From the NCBI RefSeq assembly GCF_049199905.1, contig NZ_JBLZPK010000057.1, positions 62,001 through 126,000 of the forward strand: 64,000 nt of DNA, given 5' to 3'. Below, in pieces: positions 1 through 8,969 of the stretch. The notes beneath the pieces were generated by a model. The model worked only from the letters and a program-made list of their open reading frames with translations. It ran no database searches and was not told the DNA's origin. How positions within the stretch are numbered: position 1 is the stretch's first letter; every line of letters begins with the position of its first letter. The translations under genes and the position numbers were made by a program. The DNA comes from Shinella sp032095155 (lineage in GTDB: Bacteria > Pseudomonadota > Alphaproteobacteria > Rhizobiales > Rhizobiaceae).

Positions 1-76
1 ATTGCCAATGGGTTTGATGAGGGACCAGCGTAGTGCACACGGCTGTGTTGCGCAAACAACATGGCCGCATCAGGCC

Positions 77-1426
77 TCATACGGCAACGGAATGCCGACC
101 GCGACCGCTTGCCAGATGCGCATCGAAGACCGCAGCGACGGTACGGGCAAAGGGTCGGCCCGTCGGCGTCAGCCGGAAGCCACCCTCTTCGATGCGGCAG
201 AGACCATCCCTGTCGGAGGCGGCAAAGGCCTTCGCCTCGCCCCTGATGACGGCGGCAAATGCCGGAAACCGATCAGCGACATCCGCGAAGGAAAAGCCGA
301 AATCGCACATGACACGCTCGATGACATAGGCGCGGGCGCGGTCTTCGTCAGTCAGGGCATAGCCGCGCACCGCGGCAAGGCCGCCCTCCTCTGCCCGGCG
401 CAGATATTCGCCCGTCGCCGGCATGTTCTGGATATAGCCCTGCGGCAGCTGCCCGATGGCCGACGCGCCGAGCCCGATCAGGGCATCGGCCTGGTCATCC
501 GTATAGCCCTGGAAATTGCGGCGCAGCGTGCCATTGCGGGCGGCAACCGCTAAGCGGTCGGCGGGCAAAGCGAAATGGTCGATTCCAACAGCCTCATAGC
601 CCGCCGCCAGTAGCATCTCCCCCGCCATCCGCATCTGCTCGAACCGCGCGAGAATGCCAGGCAAAGCCGCCTCATCGATCATCGTCTGGTGCTTCTTCAT
701 CCACGGCACATGCGCATAGCCGAAGAGGGCGATACGATCGGGCGCCAGCGAGATGACGGCACGGACGGTTTCGGCGAGCGTTTCCATCGTCTGGAACGGC
801 AGCCCATAAAGAATGTCGCAATTGACCGAGCGCACGCCCCGCGCCCGCGCCGCCTCCACCACGCCGCGCGTCTGCTCGAAGGTCTGGATACGGTTGATCG
901 CCTTCTGCACTCTGGGATCAAAATCCTGAATGCCGAGGCTGGCGCGCGTTATGCCGATTGCGGCAAGCGCGTCATGTCTTTCGTCATCGAGATCGTTCGG
1001 ATCCATCTCGACGGAAATTTCCGCATCGTCGGCAAAGGTGAAATTTGCCTCGAGACAGGTTTTCAGCGCCCGCATGTCATCCGGCCGCAGAAGCGTCGGG
1101 GAACCGCCGCCGAAATGCAGTGCGGTGACGAGAGTTGCGCGGTCGACACGCGCGCCGATGGCCGCGATCTCGGCATGAAGACCCCAGAGATAGGCTTCCA
1201 CCGGCTCATAACGAAGCGTCTGCTTGGTGTGGCAGGCACAGAACCAGCAGAGCCGGTCGCAATAGGGGATATGCGCGTAGAGCGAGAGGCGACTCGCCGC
1301 CGTCAGGGTCGACAGCCAGTCCGCATAGACCTCCGGCCCGATACTTTCGTTGAAATGCGGCGCGGTCGGATAGCTTGTATAGCGCGGAACCGGCGATGAA
1401 AGGCGTTCGACGAGTGCGTCCTGCAT
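77..1426 (-). CDS. hemN: Oxygen-independent coproporphyrinogen III dehydrogenase (radical SAM)
   Basis: Converts coproporphyrinogen III to protoporphyrinogen IX without oxygen, in the cytoplasm, for heme synthesis at low oxygen. The 449-residue product has the radical-SAM cysteine cluster CDRLCWFC (C56, C60, C63) after the HIPY motif, then the HFGGGSPT SAM-binding segment and a HemN C-terminal domain; length is normal for HemN. The reading frame stays open to 1471, but the ATG at 1426 has the ribosome site AAGGAGA 6 to 12 bases upstream and starts where HemN proteins usually start. Divergent from fnrN, with a perfect FNR-type box about 50 bases upstream, so induction by FnrN/FixK at low oxygen is likely. 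Confidence 0.95.
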   Translation of the reverse strand: MQDALVERLSSPVPRYTSYPTAPHFNESIGPEVYADWLSTLTAASRLSLYAHIPYCDRLCWFCACHTKQTLRYEPVEAYLWGLHAEIAAIGARVDRATLVTALHFGGGSPTLLRPDDMRALKTCLEANFTFADDAEISVEMDPNDLDDERHDALAAIGITRASLGIQDFDPRVQKAINRIQTFEQTRGVVEAARARGVRSVNCDILYGLPFQTMETLAETVRAVISLAPDRIALFGYAHVPWMKKHQTMIDEAALPGILARFEQMRMAGEMLLAAGYEAVGIDHFALPADRLAVAARNGTLRRNFQGYTDDQADALIGLGASAIGQLPQGYIQNMPATGEYLRRAEEGGLAAVRGYALTDEDRARAYVIERVMCDFGFSFADVADRFPAFAAVIRGEAKAFAASDRDGLCRIEEGGFRLTPTGRPFARTVAAVFDAHLASGRGRHSVAV

Positions 1427-1476
1427 GGGTCTCTCCTTGCTTGCAAGGCAAATAACCCGAAGAAGCCGCATGCCAT

Positions 1477-1490
1477 TTGATTTTGATCAA
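1477..1490. promoter_or_regulatory. FNR/FixK-type anaerobox between hemN and fnrN
   Basis: TTGAT-TTTG-ATCAA is a perfect match to the TTGAT-N4-ATCAA consensus of FNR/FixK/FnrN proteins. It lies 51 bases upstream of the hemN start and 147 bases upstream of fnrN, a suitable position for activating hemN and possibly for autoregulation of fnrN. Confidence 0.85.
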
Positions 1491-1518
1491 GTGCAAACCG
1501 GATTGGTTGCGCTAGGAT

Positions 1519-1532
1519 TTGACAATAGTCAG
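1519..1532. promoter_or_regulatory. Possible degenerate second FNR-type box upstream of fnrN
   Basis: TTGAC-AATA-GTCAG keeps the palindrome layout of an anaerobox but deviates from consensus in both half sites. It lies between the perfect box and fnrN. Rhizobial fnrN promoters are known to carry two boxes, one of them used for negative autoregulation. Assignment is by resemblance and position only. Confidence 0.4.
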
Positions 1533-1636
1533 GAAGCGCTATTTTGCCGCGAGACGGTACGCTTTATGTTCATGGCTGCGTGCGGTAGCACGGCAATATT
1601 GCGCCGCTTAGCCGCCGGGCGAAAGGAAAAGCCGCT

Positions 1637-2362
1637 ATGGAAGTTCGCCGCCAGGATATTCACAATTCCGATATTCCCGTCGTCTGCCGGGCCTGCGAGG
1701 CGCGCCACGGCGGTGTGTGCGGCGCATTGACGACCGAGCAGCTGACCGAACTTAACAAGCACTCCTTCCGCCACCGCCTGGAAACGGGCGCCGAAGTGAT
1801 CGGCCAGGGCGAGACGGTGGTGAACTATTCCAACATCATGCGCGGCGTGGTGAAGCTGACCAAGGTGATGGCGGATGGCCGCCAGCAGATCGTCGGCCTG
1901 CAGTTCGCGCCCGATTTCCTCGGCCGCCCCTTCCTCACAGAAAGCGCAATCACGGCGGAAGCAGCCACCGACAGCGAAGTCTGCAACTTCCCGCGCAACG
2001 TGCTCGACCGGCTCGTCAAGAGGACGCCGGAGCTGGAGCATATGCTGCACCAGCAGGCGCTGAAGGAGCTGGACGAGGCGCGCGACTGGATGCTGACGCT
2101 GGGCCGCAAGACGGCGCAGGAGAAGGTTGCAAGCTTCCTCTACCTGATCGCCACCCATATCGATCCTGAAAGCATCGACATGTCGGCCTTCGACCTGCCG
2201 CTGTCCCGCGCCGATATCGCCGATTTCCTCGGGCTGACCATCGAAACGGTCAGCCGCCAGTTCACCAAGCTGCGCAAGGAAAACGTCATCCGCATCGAGA
2301 ACAACCGGCATGTCACCGTTCCCGACATGGATCGGCTGATGCGCTACGCCGGCAACGACTAA
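1637..2362 (+). CDS. fnrN: Crp/FNR-family oxygen-sensing transcriptional regulator (FnrN type)
   Basis: Cytoplasmic activator of micro-oxic genes through an oxygen-labile [4Fe-4S] cluster. The 241-residue protein has N-terminal cysteines C17, C20 and C28 (CRACEARHGGVCG) and a fourth at C116 (EVCNF), the FNR arrangement. A cyclic-nucleotide-type beta domain follows, then a C-terminal helix-turn-helix with the recognition helix ETVSRQFTKL. The ATG is preceded by AAAGGAAA. It is divergent from hemN, its likely target. The cysteines separate it from FixK, which lacks them. Confidence 0.92.
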   Translation: MEVRRQDIHNSDIPVVCRACEARHGGVCGALTTEQLTELNKHSFRHRLETGAEVIGQGETVVNYSNIMRGVVKLTKVMADGRQQIVGLQFAPDFLGRPFLTESAITAEAATDSEVCNFPRNVLDRLVKRTPELEHMLHQQALKELDEARDWMLTLGRKTAQEKVASFLYLIATHIDPESIDMSAFDLPLSRADIADFLGLTIETVSRQFTKLRKENVIRIENNRHVTVPDMDRLMRYAGND

Positions 2363-2372
2363 CGCCTTCGTC

Positions 2373-2801
2373 TCAGCGGGTAATCACGATCTTCGTATTG
2401 GACAGCCCGTTGCGGTTGGCCATCTGGAAGAAGGTCGCCGCATTGTCCGGATGCAGGCGCACGCAGCCATGCGAGGCCGGGCGTCCCAAGCGCTTCGTCT
2501 CATAGGTCGCATGCACGGCATAACCGCCCTTGAAGAACACCGCGAACGGCATCGGCGCCATATTGTATTTGCGCGAACGGTGGTTGCGCGAGGCCCATTT
2601 CGCCGACCAGCTGCCCGTCGGCGTGCCGTAACCCTTGCGGCCCGTCGAGACGCGCCAGCGATATTTCACCATGCCGTTCTGAGTAACGACCATGGTTTGC
2701 GAAGAAAGACTGACCTGCGCGACGAGATTGGCAGAAAGGGCAGCTTCGGTCTGGAACAAGACAAGAAGGAACGCGACCGCGGTCGCAAACAAGGTACGCA
2801 T
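2373..2801 (-). CDS. Small L,D-transpeptidase (YkuD family), secreted
   Basis: Likely makes 3-3 cross-links in peptidoglycan or attaches proteins to it in the periplasm. The 142-residue protein starts with a signal peptide (about residues 1-23, hydrophobic core AVAFLLVLF). The YkuD catalytic motif is intact: HATYETKRLGRPASHGCVRL holds the conserved His, and SHGCVRL the nucleophilic Cys. It is short, essentially a bare catalytic domain. GAGGGGAAG lies upstream of the ATG. Converges with fnrN with 10 bases between the two stops. Confidence 0.9.
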   Translation of the reverse strand: MRTLFATAVAFLLVLFQTEAALSANLVAQVSLSSQTMVVTQNGMVKYRWRVSTGRKGYGTPTGSWSAKWASRNHRSRKYNMAPMPFAVFFKGGYAVHATYETKRLGRPASHGCVRLHPDNAATFFQMANRNGLSNTKIVITR

Positions 2802-2953
2802 GACTTCCCCTCAAAACGTTTTTGCATGGCTTGCACGCCATGTCTCACGACGAGACAGAATATAGACGTTTCAACCTTCCGCAATATTGACGGAGGTGGG
2901 GAAAAGAAAACGAAGTTAAGGCGTAAAATTTTATCGATCGCGCCGACGCGCTT

Positions 2954-3934
2954 TCAAAGCAAAGCCGCCAGCAGTGCTAGAAGCAGCACAAAAACGGCAA
3001 GTCCGGCGCAGGCGCCGTAGAAGATCCGCAAGGAAAGATCGATATCGGCGACGGTTGCGACCGTGCGGCCGCTGGCATTCATCATGGGCTCATCGACCCG
3101 CACGCCGCCATAGATGCGCGGGCCAGCAAGGCCGATGCCGACGGCGCCCGCCATCGCTGCTTCGGGCCAGCCGGAATTGGGTGAACGGTGAAGGCCTGCA
3201 TCACGCAGCGCCGTGCCGATGGATGCCCGCGCCGCCGCCTTACTTTTATGCACCCAAGCGCCGGCCGCGATGAAGAGGATGGACAGGCGCGCGGCGGGCC
3301 AGTTGGCGAGGTCGTCCAGCCGGGCGGAGGCCCAGCCGAAATCGAGATATTTCGCGTTTTTGTGACCGATCATGGAATCGGCAGTATTCAGCATCTTGTA
3401 GGCGAAGAGACCGGGCAAGCCGAGCAGCGCATACCACAGCGCGGGTGCCACGACGCCATCGGAAAAATTCTCCGCAAGGCTTTCGATGCCGGCGCGGCAG
3501 ATGGCCGGTTCGTCGAGCGTCGCCGGATCGCGTCCGACGATCATCGACACCGCCTGGCGCCCACCATCGAGGCCGCCGCGCTTGAGGCCTCGGGAAACGG
3601 CGCGCACATGATCGTGCAGGCTCTTCTGGGCGAGGAAGATCGCCACGATGACGACCTCCAGCACGAGGCCGAACGGCCCCAGCCGCGCCAGCAATGCATG
3701 CAGGATGAAGCCGAAGAACAAGCTGGCGGCCAGCAGCGCGGCGATGCCGGCCGCGCCGTTGAAGCGTTTCGTATCGGCTGAAAGACGCTTGCCGTTGAAC
3801 AGCTTGTCGATCAGGCCGATCGCCCGGCCGAACAGCACCACCGGATGCGGCACGCGCCGCCACAGCTTGTCCGGATCGCCAACGAGGCGGTCGAGAATCA
3901 ACGCAAAGAACAGGATGAGCAGCGTCGCGGTCAT
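2954..3934 (-). CDS. cobD: Adenosylcobinamide-phosphate synthase (CobD/CbiB family)
   Basis: Joins the aminopropanol (phosphate) side chain to adenosylcobyric acid late in B12 synthesis. The 326-residue product is an integral membrane protein with hydrophobic segments at residues 2-15, about 60-100 and at the C-terminus. It carries the family signatures LDRLVGDPDKLWRRVPHPVV near the N-terminus and ENFSDGVVAP in the middle. It is the last gene of the cobE-cobA-cobB-cobC-cobD series, only three bases after cobC, so almost certainly co-transcribed. Confidence 0.95.
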   Translation of the reverse strand: MTATLLILFFALILDRLVGDPDKLWRRVPHPVVLFGRAIGLIDKLFNGKRLSADTKRFNGAAGIAALLAASLFFGFILHALLARLGPFGLVLEVVIVAIFLAQKSLHDHVRAVSRGLKRGGLDGGRQAVSMIVGRDPATLDEPAICRAGIESLAENFSDGVVAPALWYALLGLPGLFAYKMLNTADSMIGHKNAKYLDFGWASARLDDLANWPAARLSILFIAAGAWVHKSKAAARASIGTALRDAGLHRSPNSGWPEAAMAGAVGIGLAGPRIYGGVRVDEPMMNASGRTVATVADIDLSLRIFYGACAGLAVFVLLLALLAALL

Positions 3935-3937
3935 CGC

Positions 3938-4945
3938 CTACCCTGCCCTGTCCGCAAGGGCCTCGGCAAGACGCTCGTCGCCGGCGCTATCGGGCGCAAG
4001 GCCGAAGCGCAGCCAGTGCGGATTGTAATCGAAGGGGCGCACGAGAATTTGGTGGCGGCAGAGATGGTGGTGGATGGCCGCGGCCTCCGGGTGCTCGACC
4101 AGCGAGAAGAGGCCGGTGCCGCCGATGACATTAAGGCCGCCCTCGGCAAGCGCGGCATCGAGCGCGGCCTTGCGTGCCACGATCGTTTCGTGGATGGCGC
4201 CGGTATCCGATGCCATCAGCTTCGTCGCGATGGTCAGTGCTGGTCCCGAGACCGACCAGGGACCAAGCCCATCCTCGATGCGATCAAGCACGGCGCTTTC
4301 GCCAATAACGAAACCGAGGCGCAGGCCGGCGAGGCCGAAGAATTTGCCGAAGGAGCGGAAGACTAGAAGGCCGGACATTGCATTGCCGGCAAGCGGCGCG
4401 ATGCAGGTTTCCGGCCGCATGTCGCCGAAGGCCTCGTCCACGATAAGCAGGCCGCCTCCGGCCGAGACGCGCGCATGAAGAGCGAGCAGCGTTTCCCGAT
4501 CGAACAGGCGTCCGGTGGGATTGTTCGGATTGACGACGACGACGAGGCCATGGGCGTCGGTGACGGCATCGAGGCTATCGACGCGATCCACGGCAATACC
4601 GGCATTGTCCAGCACGCGGGCATATTCGCCGTAGGTCGGCGACAGCACCGCGGCGCGGCGGTCGTCGGGCATGAGACGCGGCAGGAGTTGGATGACCGAT
4701 TGCGTGCCGGGCACGGGCAGCGGCAAGGCATTCGGCGTTCCGTAATAGCGGGCGGCGGCGGCGCGTGCCTCATTCTGCCGGTGGCGATCCGGCAGACGGT
4801 GCCACGCGGCGACGTCGATTTCAGGAAGCGCGACGGGGGTCGGGTTGACGCCGGTGGAGAGGTCCAGCCAATCCTCGGGACGGCCACCGAAACGTGCGGC
4901 GGCCGCCGCGATGCCGCCGCCATGGACGATGCGCGGTGCGGTCAT
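3938..4945 (-). CDS. cobC: Threonine-phosphate decarboxylase, PLP-dependent
   Basis: Makes (R)-1-amino-2-propanol phosphate from threonine phosphate, the linker added by CobD. The 335-residue product is a class I/II aminotransferase fold: IVHGGGIAAAAARFG at the N-terminus is typical of CobC/CobD(Salmonella), NPNNPTG is the cofactor region, and the PLP lysine lies in FRSFGKFFGLAGLR. The start ATG overlaps the cobB stop (ATGA), indicating translational coupling. Confidence 0.94.
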   Translation of the reverse strand: MTAPRIVHGGGIAAAAARFGGRPEDWLDLSTGVNPTPVALPEIDVAAWHRLPDRHRQNEARAAAARYYGTPNALPLPVPGTQSVIQLLPRLMPDDRRAAVLSPTYGEYARVLDNAGIAVDRVDSLDAVTDAHGLVVVVNPNNPTGRLFDRETLLALHARVSAGGGLLIVDEAFGDMRPETCIAPLAGNAMSGLLVFRSFGKFFGLAGLRLGFVIGESAVLDRIEDGLGPWSVSGPALTIATKLMASDTGAIHETIVARKAALDAALAEGGLNVIGGTGLFSLVEHPEAAAIHHHLCRHQILVRPFDYNPHWLRFGLAPDSAGDERLAEALADRAG

Positions 4946-6246
4946 GCCGCCTCCGGCGCAAGGTCGATGAGATGCATATAGGAGCCGCTGACGGTGCCTC
5001 TGCGCAGGCCGGCCGTGCCGAGATCGTCGCCCATGGCATCGGTGACGGCGAAGAGGCGATCCGCCTCACCTTCATGCGCCACCGTCGAATAGTGGAATTC
5101 ATGCGCCGTCATGGGCTTCGAAAAGCCGGAGCCGGCGAGCGGGGCGACCAAACGATAGCCGAGATGGCGGCGGCGTTCGGCAAAGCTCGTCACCAGCGGC
5201 AAAAGGCCGAGCATGCCGTAGCGCAAGCCATCGGCGGCAACCAGTCCTTCCCCCAACGCCATGTAGCCCCCGCATTCGCCATAGATGCGCGCGTTCCCGC
5301 GCGCCGCATCCTGCATGCCTAGGCGGAAACGGCCGGCATTGGCAAGGGTCTTCGCATGCAGTTCGGGATAGCCGCCGGGCAGATAGACGGCATCGGCATC
5401 CGCAGCCGGCGCCTCGTCGGCGAGCGGCGAGAAGAAGGAGAGGCTGGCACCCGCCGCACGCCAGCCCAGCAGCAGATGCTCGTAGGCGAAAGCGAAGGCG
5501 GTATCGCGTGCAATCGCGATATGCTGGCCGAGCGGCGGCAGAAGCGAGATGGCCGGCAGGGGCGGCAAGGCATGGCGTGCAGCCACGGCCATAAGGCGCT
5601 CGATGTTGCAGCGCGCCGCAACAGCCTCCGCCGCGCGGGCGATAAAACTTTCCAGGCCGCCATGTTCGGCAGCCTGCACGAGACCGAGATGACGCTCCGG
5701 CAGCGCCAGCCCGGCATCCCGCTCCAGCACGCCGAAAATCTCGATGCCGCTGGCATCCAGCGCGCCGCGCAGCATCATTTCGTGTTTTGGGCTGCCGGCC
5801 TTGTTGAGGATGACGCCCGCCACGCGGATATCGCTGCGGAAATCGGCATAGCCCTTCACCATGGCCGCGACCGACTGCGACAGGCGGCTGCAATCGACAA
5901 CGAGGACGACCGGCAGGCCGAGTGTCGCGGCAAGATCGGCCGGCGAGCCGGTCCCGTCGGCCGCGCCGTCGAACAGCCCCATCATCGCCTCGACCAGCAG
6001 AAAATCACCCGCGCCCGCCTGCATCGCGGCATTGGCGCGGATGAGTTCGGGGCGCATGGCCCAGGGATCGTAGTTCAGGCAGGCACGGCGACTGGCGGCC
6101 GCGTGGAAAGCGGGATCGATATAGTCAGGCCCGGCCTTGCCGGAAACGAGCGGCACGCCAGCATCGGCCAGCGCCCGCGCAAGACCAAGCGTCACCGTCG
6201 TCTTGCCGGAGCCGGACGCGGGCGCAGCAATGAGCAGACCGCTCAT
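4942..6246 (-). CDS. cobB: Hydrogenobyrinate/cobyrinate a,c-diamide synthase
   Basis: ATP- and glutamine-dependent amidation of the a and c carboxylates of the corrin ring before cobalt insertion. The 434-residue protein has an N-terminal P-loop (APASGSGKTTVTLG), the DYIDPAFH substrate segment and a C-terminal class I glutamine amidotransferase domain with the nucleophile in YGECGGYMALG and a late catalytic HEFHYS. The length fits the family. Both ends overlap neighbours by four bases (ATGA), a tight translationally coupled arrangement. Confidence 0.95.
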   Translation of the reverse strand: MSGLLIAAPASGSGKTTVTLGLARALADAGVPLVSGKAGPDYIDPAFHAAASRRACLNYDPWAMRPELIRANAAMQAGAGDFLLVEAMMGLFDGAADGTGSPADLAATLGLPVVLVVDCSRLSQSVAAMVKGYADFRSDIRVAGVILNKAGSPKHEMMLRGALDASGIEIFGVLERDAGLALPERHLGLVQAAEHGGLESFIARAAEAVAARCNIERLMAVAARHALPPLPAISLLPPLGQHIAIARDTAFAFAYEHLLLGWRAAGASLSFFSPLADEAPAADADAVYLPGGYPELHAKTLANAGRFRLGMQDAARGNARIYGECGGYMALGEGLVAADGLRYGMLGLLPLVTSFAERRRHLGYRLVAPLAGSGFSKPMTAHEFHYSTVAHEGEADRLFAVTDAMGDDLGTAGLRRGTVSGSYMHLIDLAPEAA

Positions 6247-7085
6247 GCCTGATCCTTGAAGTCACGCGAACCGAAGGGATCGGGCGCAAGCTTGCGGCCC
6301 TCGTTGAGAGCGCCGAGCCAATCCAGCGAGGCCCGAAGCCGCACGACCTCGCCGACGACGACGATGGCCGGCGGCTCGATGCCGGCGGCTTCGACATCGA
6401 CCTCGGCACGGCCGAGCGTGGTTTCCAGCACCTGCTGTTCTGATGTCGCGGCATTGCAGACGAACGCCACCGGCTCATCCGCCGAGCGGCCGCTCGCGAT
6501 GAGGTTTTGCGCGATCTGACCGATATGTTTCATCGCCATATACATGACGATGACCGGCGAGCCCTTGGCGATGCCCTCCCAGTTGATGCGGTCGGGCACA
6601 AGGCCGGACGAATCGTGGCCGGTGAGGAAGGTGACGGCGTGGTTCACCTCGCGATGTGTCACCGGAATGCCGGCATAGGCGAGGCCCCCGATGCCGGCGG
6701 TAATGCCTGGCACGATGCGGAAGGGAACACCGTGCTCGATCAGCGTCAGGGCTTCTTCGCCGCCACGCCCGAAGACGAAGGGATCGCCGCCCTTGAGGCG
6801 CAGCACGCGATGTCCGGCGCGCGCCAACTCGACGAGCCGCAGCGAAATATCCCGTTGCTTGTGCGAGGGTTTACCGCCGCGTTTTCCGGCAAATTCCAGC
6901 TGGACACCGGGGCGCGCAAGCGACAGGCACTCGGCATTGACCAGTGCGTCATGCACGATGATATCGGCCTGTTGCAGGGCATTGGCCGCATGGAGCGTCA
7001 ACAGGCCGGGATCGCCAGGGCCGGCGCCGACGAGCCAGACGCTGCCTTTTTCCATCGACGGGAGGGCGGAGAAAAGGGTCTGCAT
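6243..7085 (-). CDS. cobA: Uroporphyrinogen-III C-methyltransferase (SUMT)
   Basis: Methylates uroporphyrinogen III at C2 and C7 to precorrin-2, the branch point from heme to corrinoids (and siroheme). The 280-residue protein has the SUMT signatures VGAGPGDPGLLTLHA at the N-terminus and the RLKGGDPFVFGRGGEE segment at about residues 95-111, with VVPGITAG-like RIVPGITAGIGG after it. I chose the ATG at 7085, which overlaps the cobE stop (TGATG), over an upstream in-frame GTG at 7088. Confidence 0.95.
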   Translation of the reverse strand: MQTLFSALPSMEKGSVWLVGAGPGDPGLLTLHAANALQQADIIVHDALVNAECLSLARPGVQLEFAGKRGGKPSHKQRDISLRLVELARAGHRVLRLKGGDPFVFGRGGEEALTLIEHGVPFRIVPGITAGIGGLAYAGIPVTHREVNHAVTFLTGHDSSGLVPDRINWEGIAKGSPVIVMYMAMKHIGQIAQNLIASGRSADEPVAFVCNAATSEQQVLETTLGRAEVDVEAAGIEPPAIVVVGEVVRLRASLDWLGALNEGRKLAPDPFGSRDFKDQA

Positions 7086-7570
7086 CACGCATGCTCCCGG
7101 CTTGAATCACTATGCGAAGGAGCGGAATCGCTTACCGAAGAAAGGACGGCAAGCGACTGGAAAGATTCGGCGATTGCGACGGTCGCATGCGCCGACTTGG
7201 TTTTCTCCACAACCAGCCGCCCACCACGCCCCGCCTGCGCAAGTGCCGCCGCCTCTGCAACGCCGTAGCAACCGGTATGGGCAAAGACGATATCCGAGGG
7301 ATTGGCGAGACGCGGCGTCTCGGCTTCGAGGCGTGCTGCCGAGAATGTCACCAGCGGCACGGAAAAATGCCGGGCGACTGCATGCATGGCAGGCTCTTCC
7401 GCCCGCACATCCAGCGAGGCGACGAAGGCGACCGTTTCCGGGGCGGCGCCAAGGCGCGCGAGCGCCGCAAGAGAAAGGTCGAGAAGTTCCAATGGCGGGG
7501 TGCCGCGTTCGCAGCCGAGGCCGAGGACGAGAAAACGTCCGGTTCCGGGGGATGGGGCCTCAGCGCGCAT
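7085..7570 (-). CDS. cobE: CobE protein (CbiG C-terminal domain homolog)
   Basis: Small protein of the aerobic B12 pathway, homologous to the C-terminal domain of CbiG; its exact step is not settled. The product is about 161 residues: the GLGCERGTPPLELL motif near the N-terminus and LANPSDIVFAHTGCYGVAEAAAL near the end are typical of CobE. The frame is open to 7666, but homology begins only after the ATG at 7570, preceded by GAGAG. It starts the cobE-A-B-C-D overlapping group. The cobF-M genes for ring contraction are not in this window. Confidence 0.85.
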   Translation of the reverse strand: MRAEAPSPGTGRFLVLGLGCERGTPPLELLDLSLAALARLGAAPETVAFVASLDVRAEEPAMHAVARHFSVPLVTFSAARLEAETPRLANPSDIVFAHTGCYGVAEAAALAQAGRGGRLVVEKTKSAHATVAIAESFQSLAVLSSVSDSAPSHSDSSREHA

Positions 7571-7741
7571 GGCGGTCTCTCGCAAAATTCCACGCGAAAG
7601 AGCCCGGCTTTGCCGTCTTCCGACAGTTCCGGTTCTGGCCCCGTCTGGGTCGGCCGCACCGGACACCGCTCGGCCCGCCCAGCGGGCACCGTCGCAGCTT
7701 TCTTAGTACCGGAGGGCGACGGGCCGGTCAAACCGGATTGC

Positions 7742-7756
7742 GGCATGGGCCATGCC
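7742..7756. repeat. Short palindrome between serine hydrolase and cobE
   Basis: GGCATGGGCCATGCC is a self-complementary element, flanked on both sides by the direct repeat CCGGATTGC. It lies just past the stop of the serine-hydrolase gene and about 170 bases before cobE. There is no T-run, so it is not a classical terminator. The rest of 7571-7771 shows no gene. Confidence 0.4.
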
Positions 7757-7771
7757 GGATTGCGCCACGCC

Positions 7772-8821
7772 CTAGAGGTTCGTCAGATTGGCGAGAATGA
7801 TTTCTCGCCAGAGACGTGTCGGTGACACCCAGGCATCCGGCGCATTGTAATTGCCGGAGAAGATGACGCAGGCGATGTCCGCCTCGGGCATCAACCAGAG
7901 CCGCTGGCCGCCATTGCCGAAACCGGCCATCCAGGGTTTTGGCACACCCAGAACCGGCGCCTCGCCGAGAAACCAGAAATAGCCGTAGCCGAGACCGTCA
8001 TCCGTCGTGGCTTTCGGCGTAAGCGCGGTGTCGATCCATGCACGCGACACTATCTGCCTTTCGCCGACGCGTCCGCCGTCCAGCACGAGGCGGCCGATGC
8101 GCAGGAGATCACGGGCCGTGAGGCGCAGGCCCGATGCCGGCGAGGCAATGTCATCCGCCCCGCTCAGCCACTCGAAATGCGAAATACCGAGCGGCGCAAA
8201 CAGCGCCTCGCGGGCGAAATCATCGATCCGCTGCCCCGTACCGCGTTCGATGATCGCACCGACAAGCGCCGTGGCACCGCCCGAATAAGTCCAGTGCGTG
8301 CCCGGCGCCTGCATCACCGCCTGTTCGAGCGCAAAACGATAGCGATCCGGAGCATTCTCCATGGCGATCTCGCTGTTGAGGGGATCGGCATAGGACCGGT
8401 ACTCGTCCCAGGCAAGGCCGAGCGTCATGGAAAGCGCATGGCCGATCGTCTGGCCCGCGCGGGCCGGATCTGCAGCAAGATCGGCATATTCGGGAAACTG
8501 CGCCAGAAGCGGCGCTTCGGGCGGCGCAACAAGGCCGCGGTCGAGCGCAATGCCATACAGCAGGCTCGTGACGCTCTTCGTCATCGAGCGGAGATCGTGC
8601 AGCGTCTGCGCATCGAAGGCGACGGTGCCGAGCGACCTGCCCCAGCTCTCATCCGGCCCGGCGCGATAATGCTCCAGCACCAGCCTGTCGCCGCGGTTGA
8701 TCAACACCGCATGCACATCGCGGATCAGGCCCGATTCGATACCGGCGAGCAGCTTGCGTTCAAGACCGGCATCGAAGCCCGCCGCCTCCGCCGCACCCTT
8801 CGTCCACTCCGTTTCCACCAT
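7772..8821 (-). CDS. Serine hydrolase of the class C beta-lactamase/esterase family
   Basis: Probable esterase or peptidase; the substrate cannot be told. The 349-residue protein has the nucleophile motif SMTK (S79-K82) and the second catalytic motif Y179-S180-G in THWTYSGG, as in EstB-type esterases and D-aminopeptidase relatives. No signal peptide is visible, so it is likely cytoplasmic rather than an antibiotic-resistance enzyme. I chose the ATG at 8821 because GAGGTGAGG precedes it; the frame is open to 8899 without a ribosome site. It sits between two B12 gene groups with no obvious link to them. Confidence 0.85.
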   Translation of the reverse strand: MVETEWTKGAAEAAGFDAGLERKLLAGIESGLIRDVHAVLINRGDRLVLEHYRAGPDESWGRSLGTVAFDAQTLHDLRSMTKSVTSLLYGIALDRGLVAPPEAPLLAQFPEYADLAADPARAGQTIGHALSMTLGLAWDEYRSYADPLNSEIAMENAPDRYRFALEQAVMQAPGTHWTYSGGATALVGAIIERGTGQRIDDFAREALFAPLGISHFEWLSGADDIASPASGLRLTARDLLRIGRLVLDGGRVGERQIVSRAWIDTALTPKATTDDGLGYGYFWFLGEAPVLGVPKPWMAGFGNGGQRLWLMPEADIACVIFSGNYNAPDAWVSPTRLWREIILANLTNL

Positions 8822-8969
8822 CGCCTCACCTCTTCGTTGCAGGATCACCCTACAATGCCGCTCGCCTTCCGTTTGATCCGCGTTGCGCATGGAGCACAAG
8901 AGCGTTGAAGCAGGCGGGCTTTGCTTTTACCCCCGCAGTCTGACAGAAATCGGGAAACACCGTTTCCCA

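Noticed and set aside
7772..8821. Antibiotic-resistance beta-lactamase (AmpC)
   Set aside because: It has SMTK and YSG motifs but no signal peptide and the YSG of the esterase/peptidase branch rather than the YxN of AmpC.
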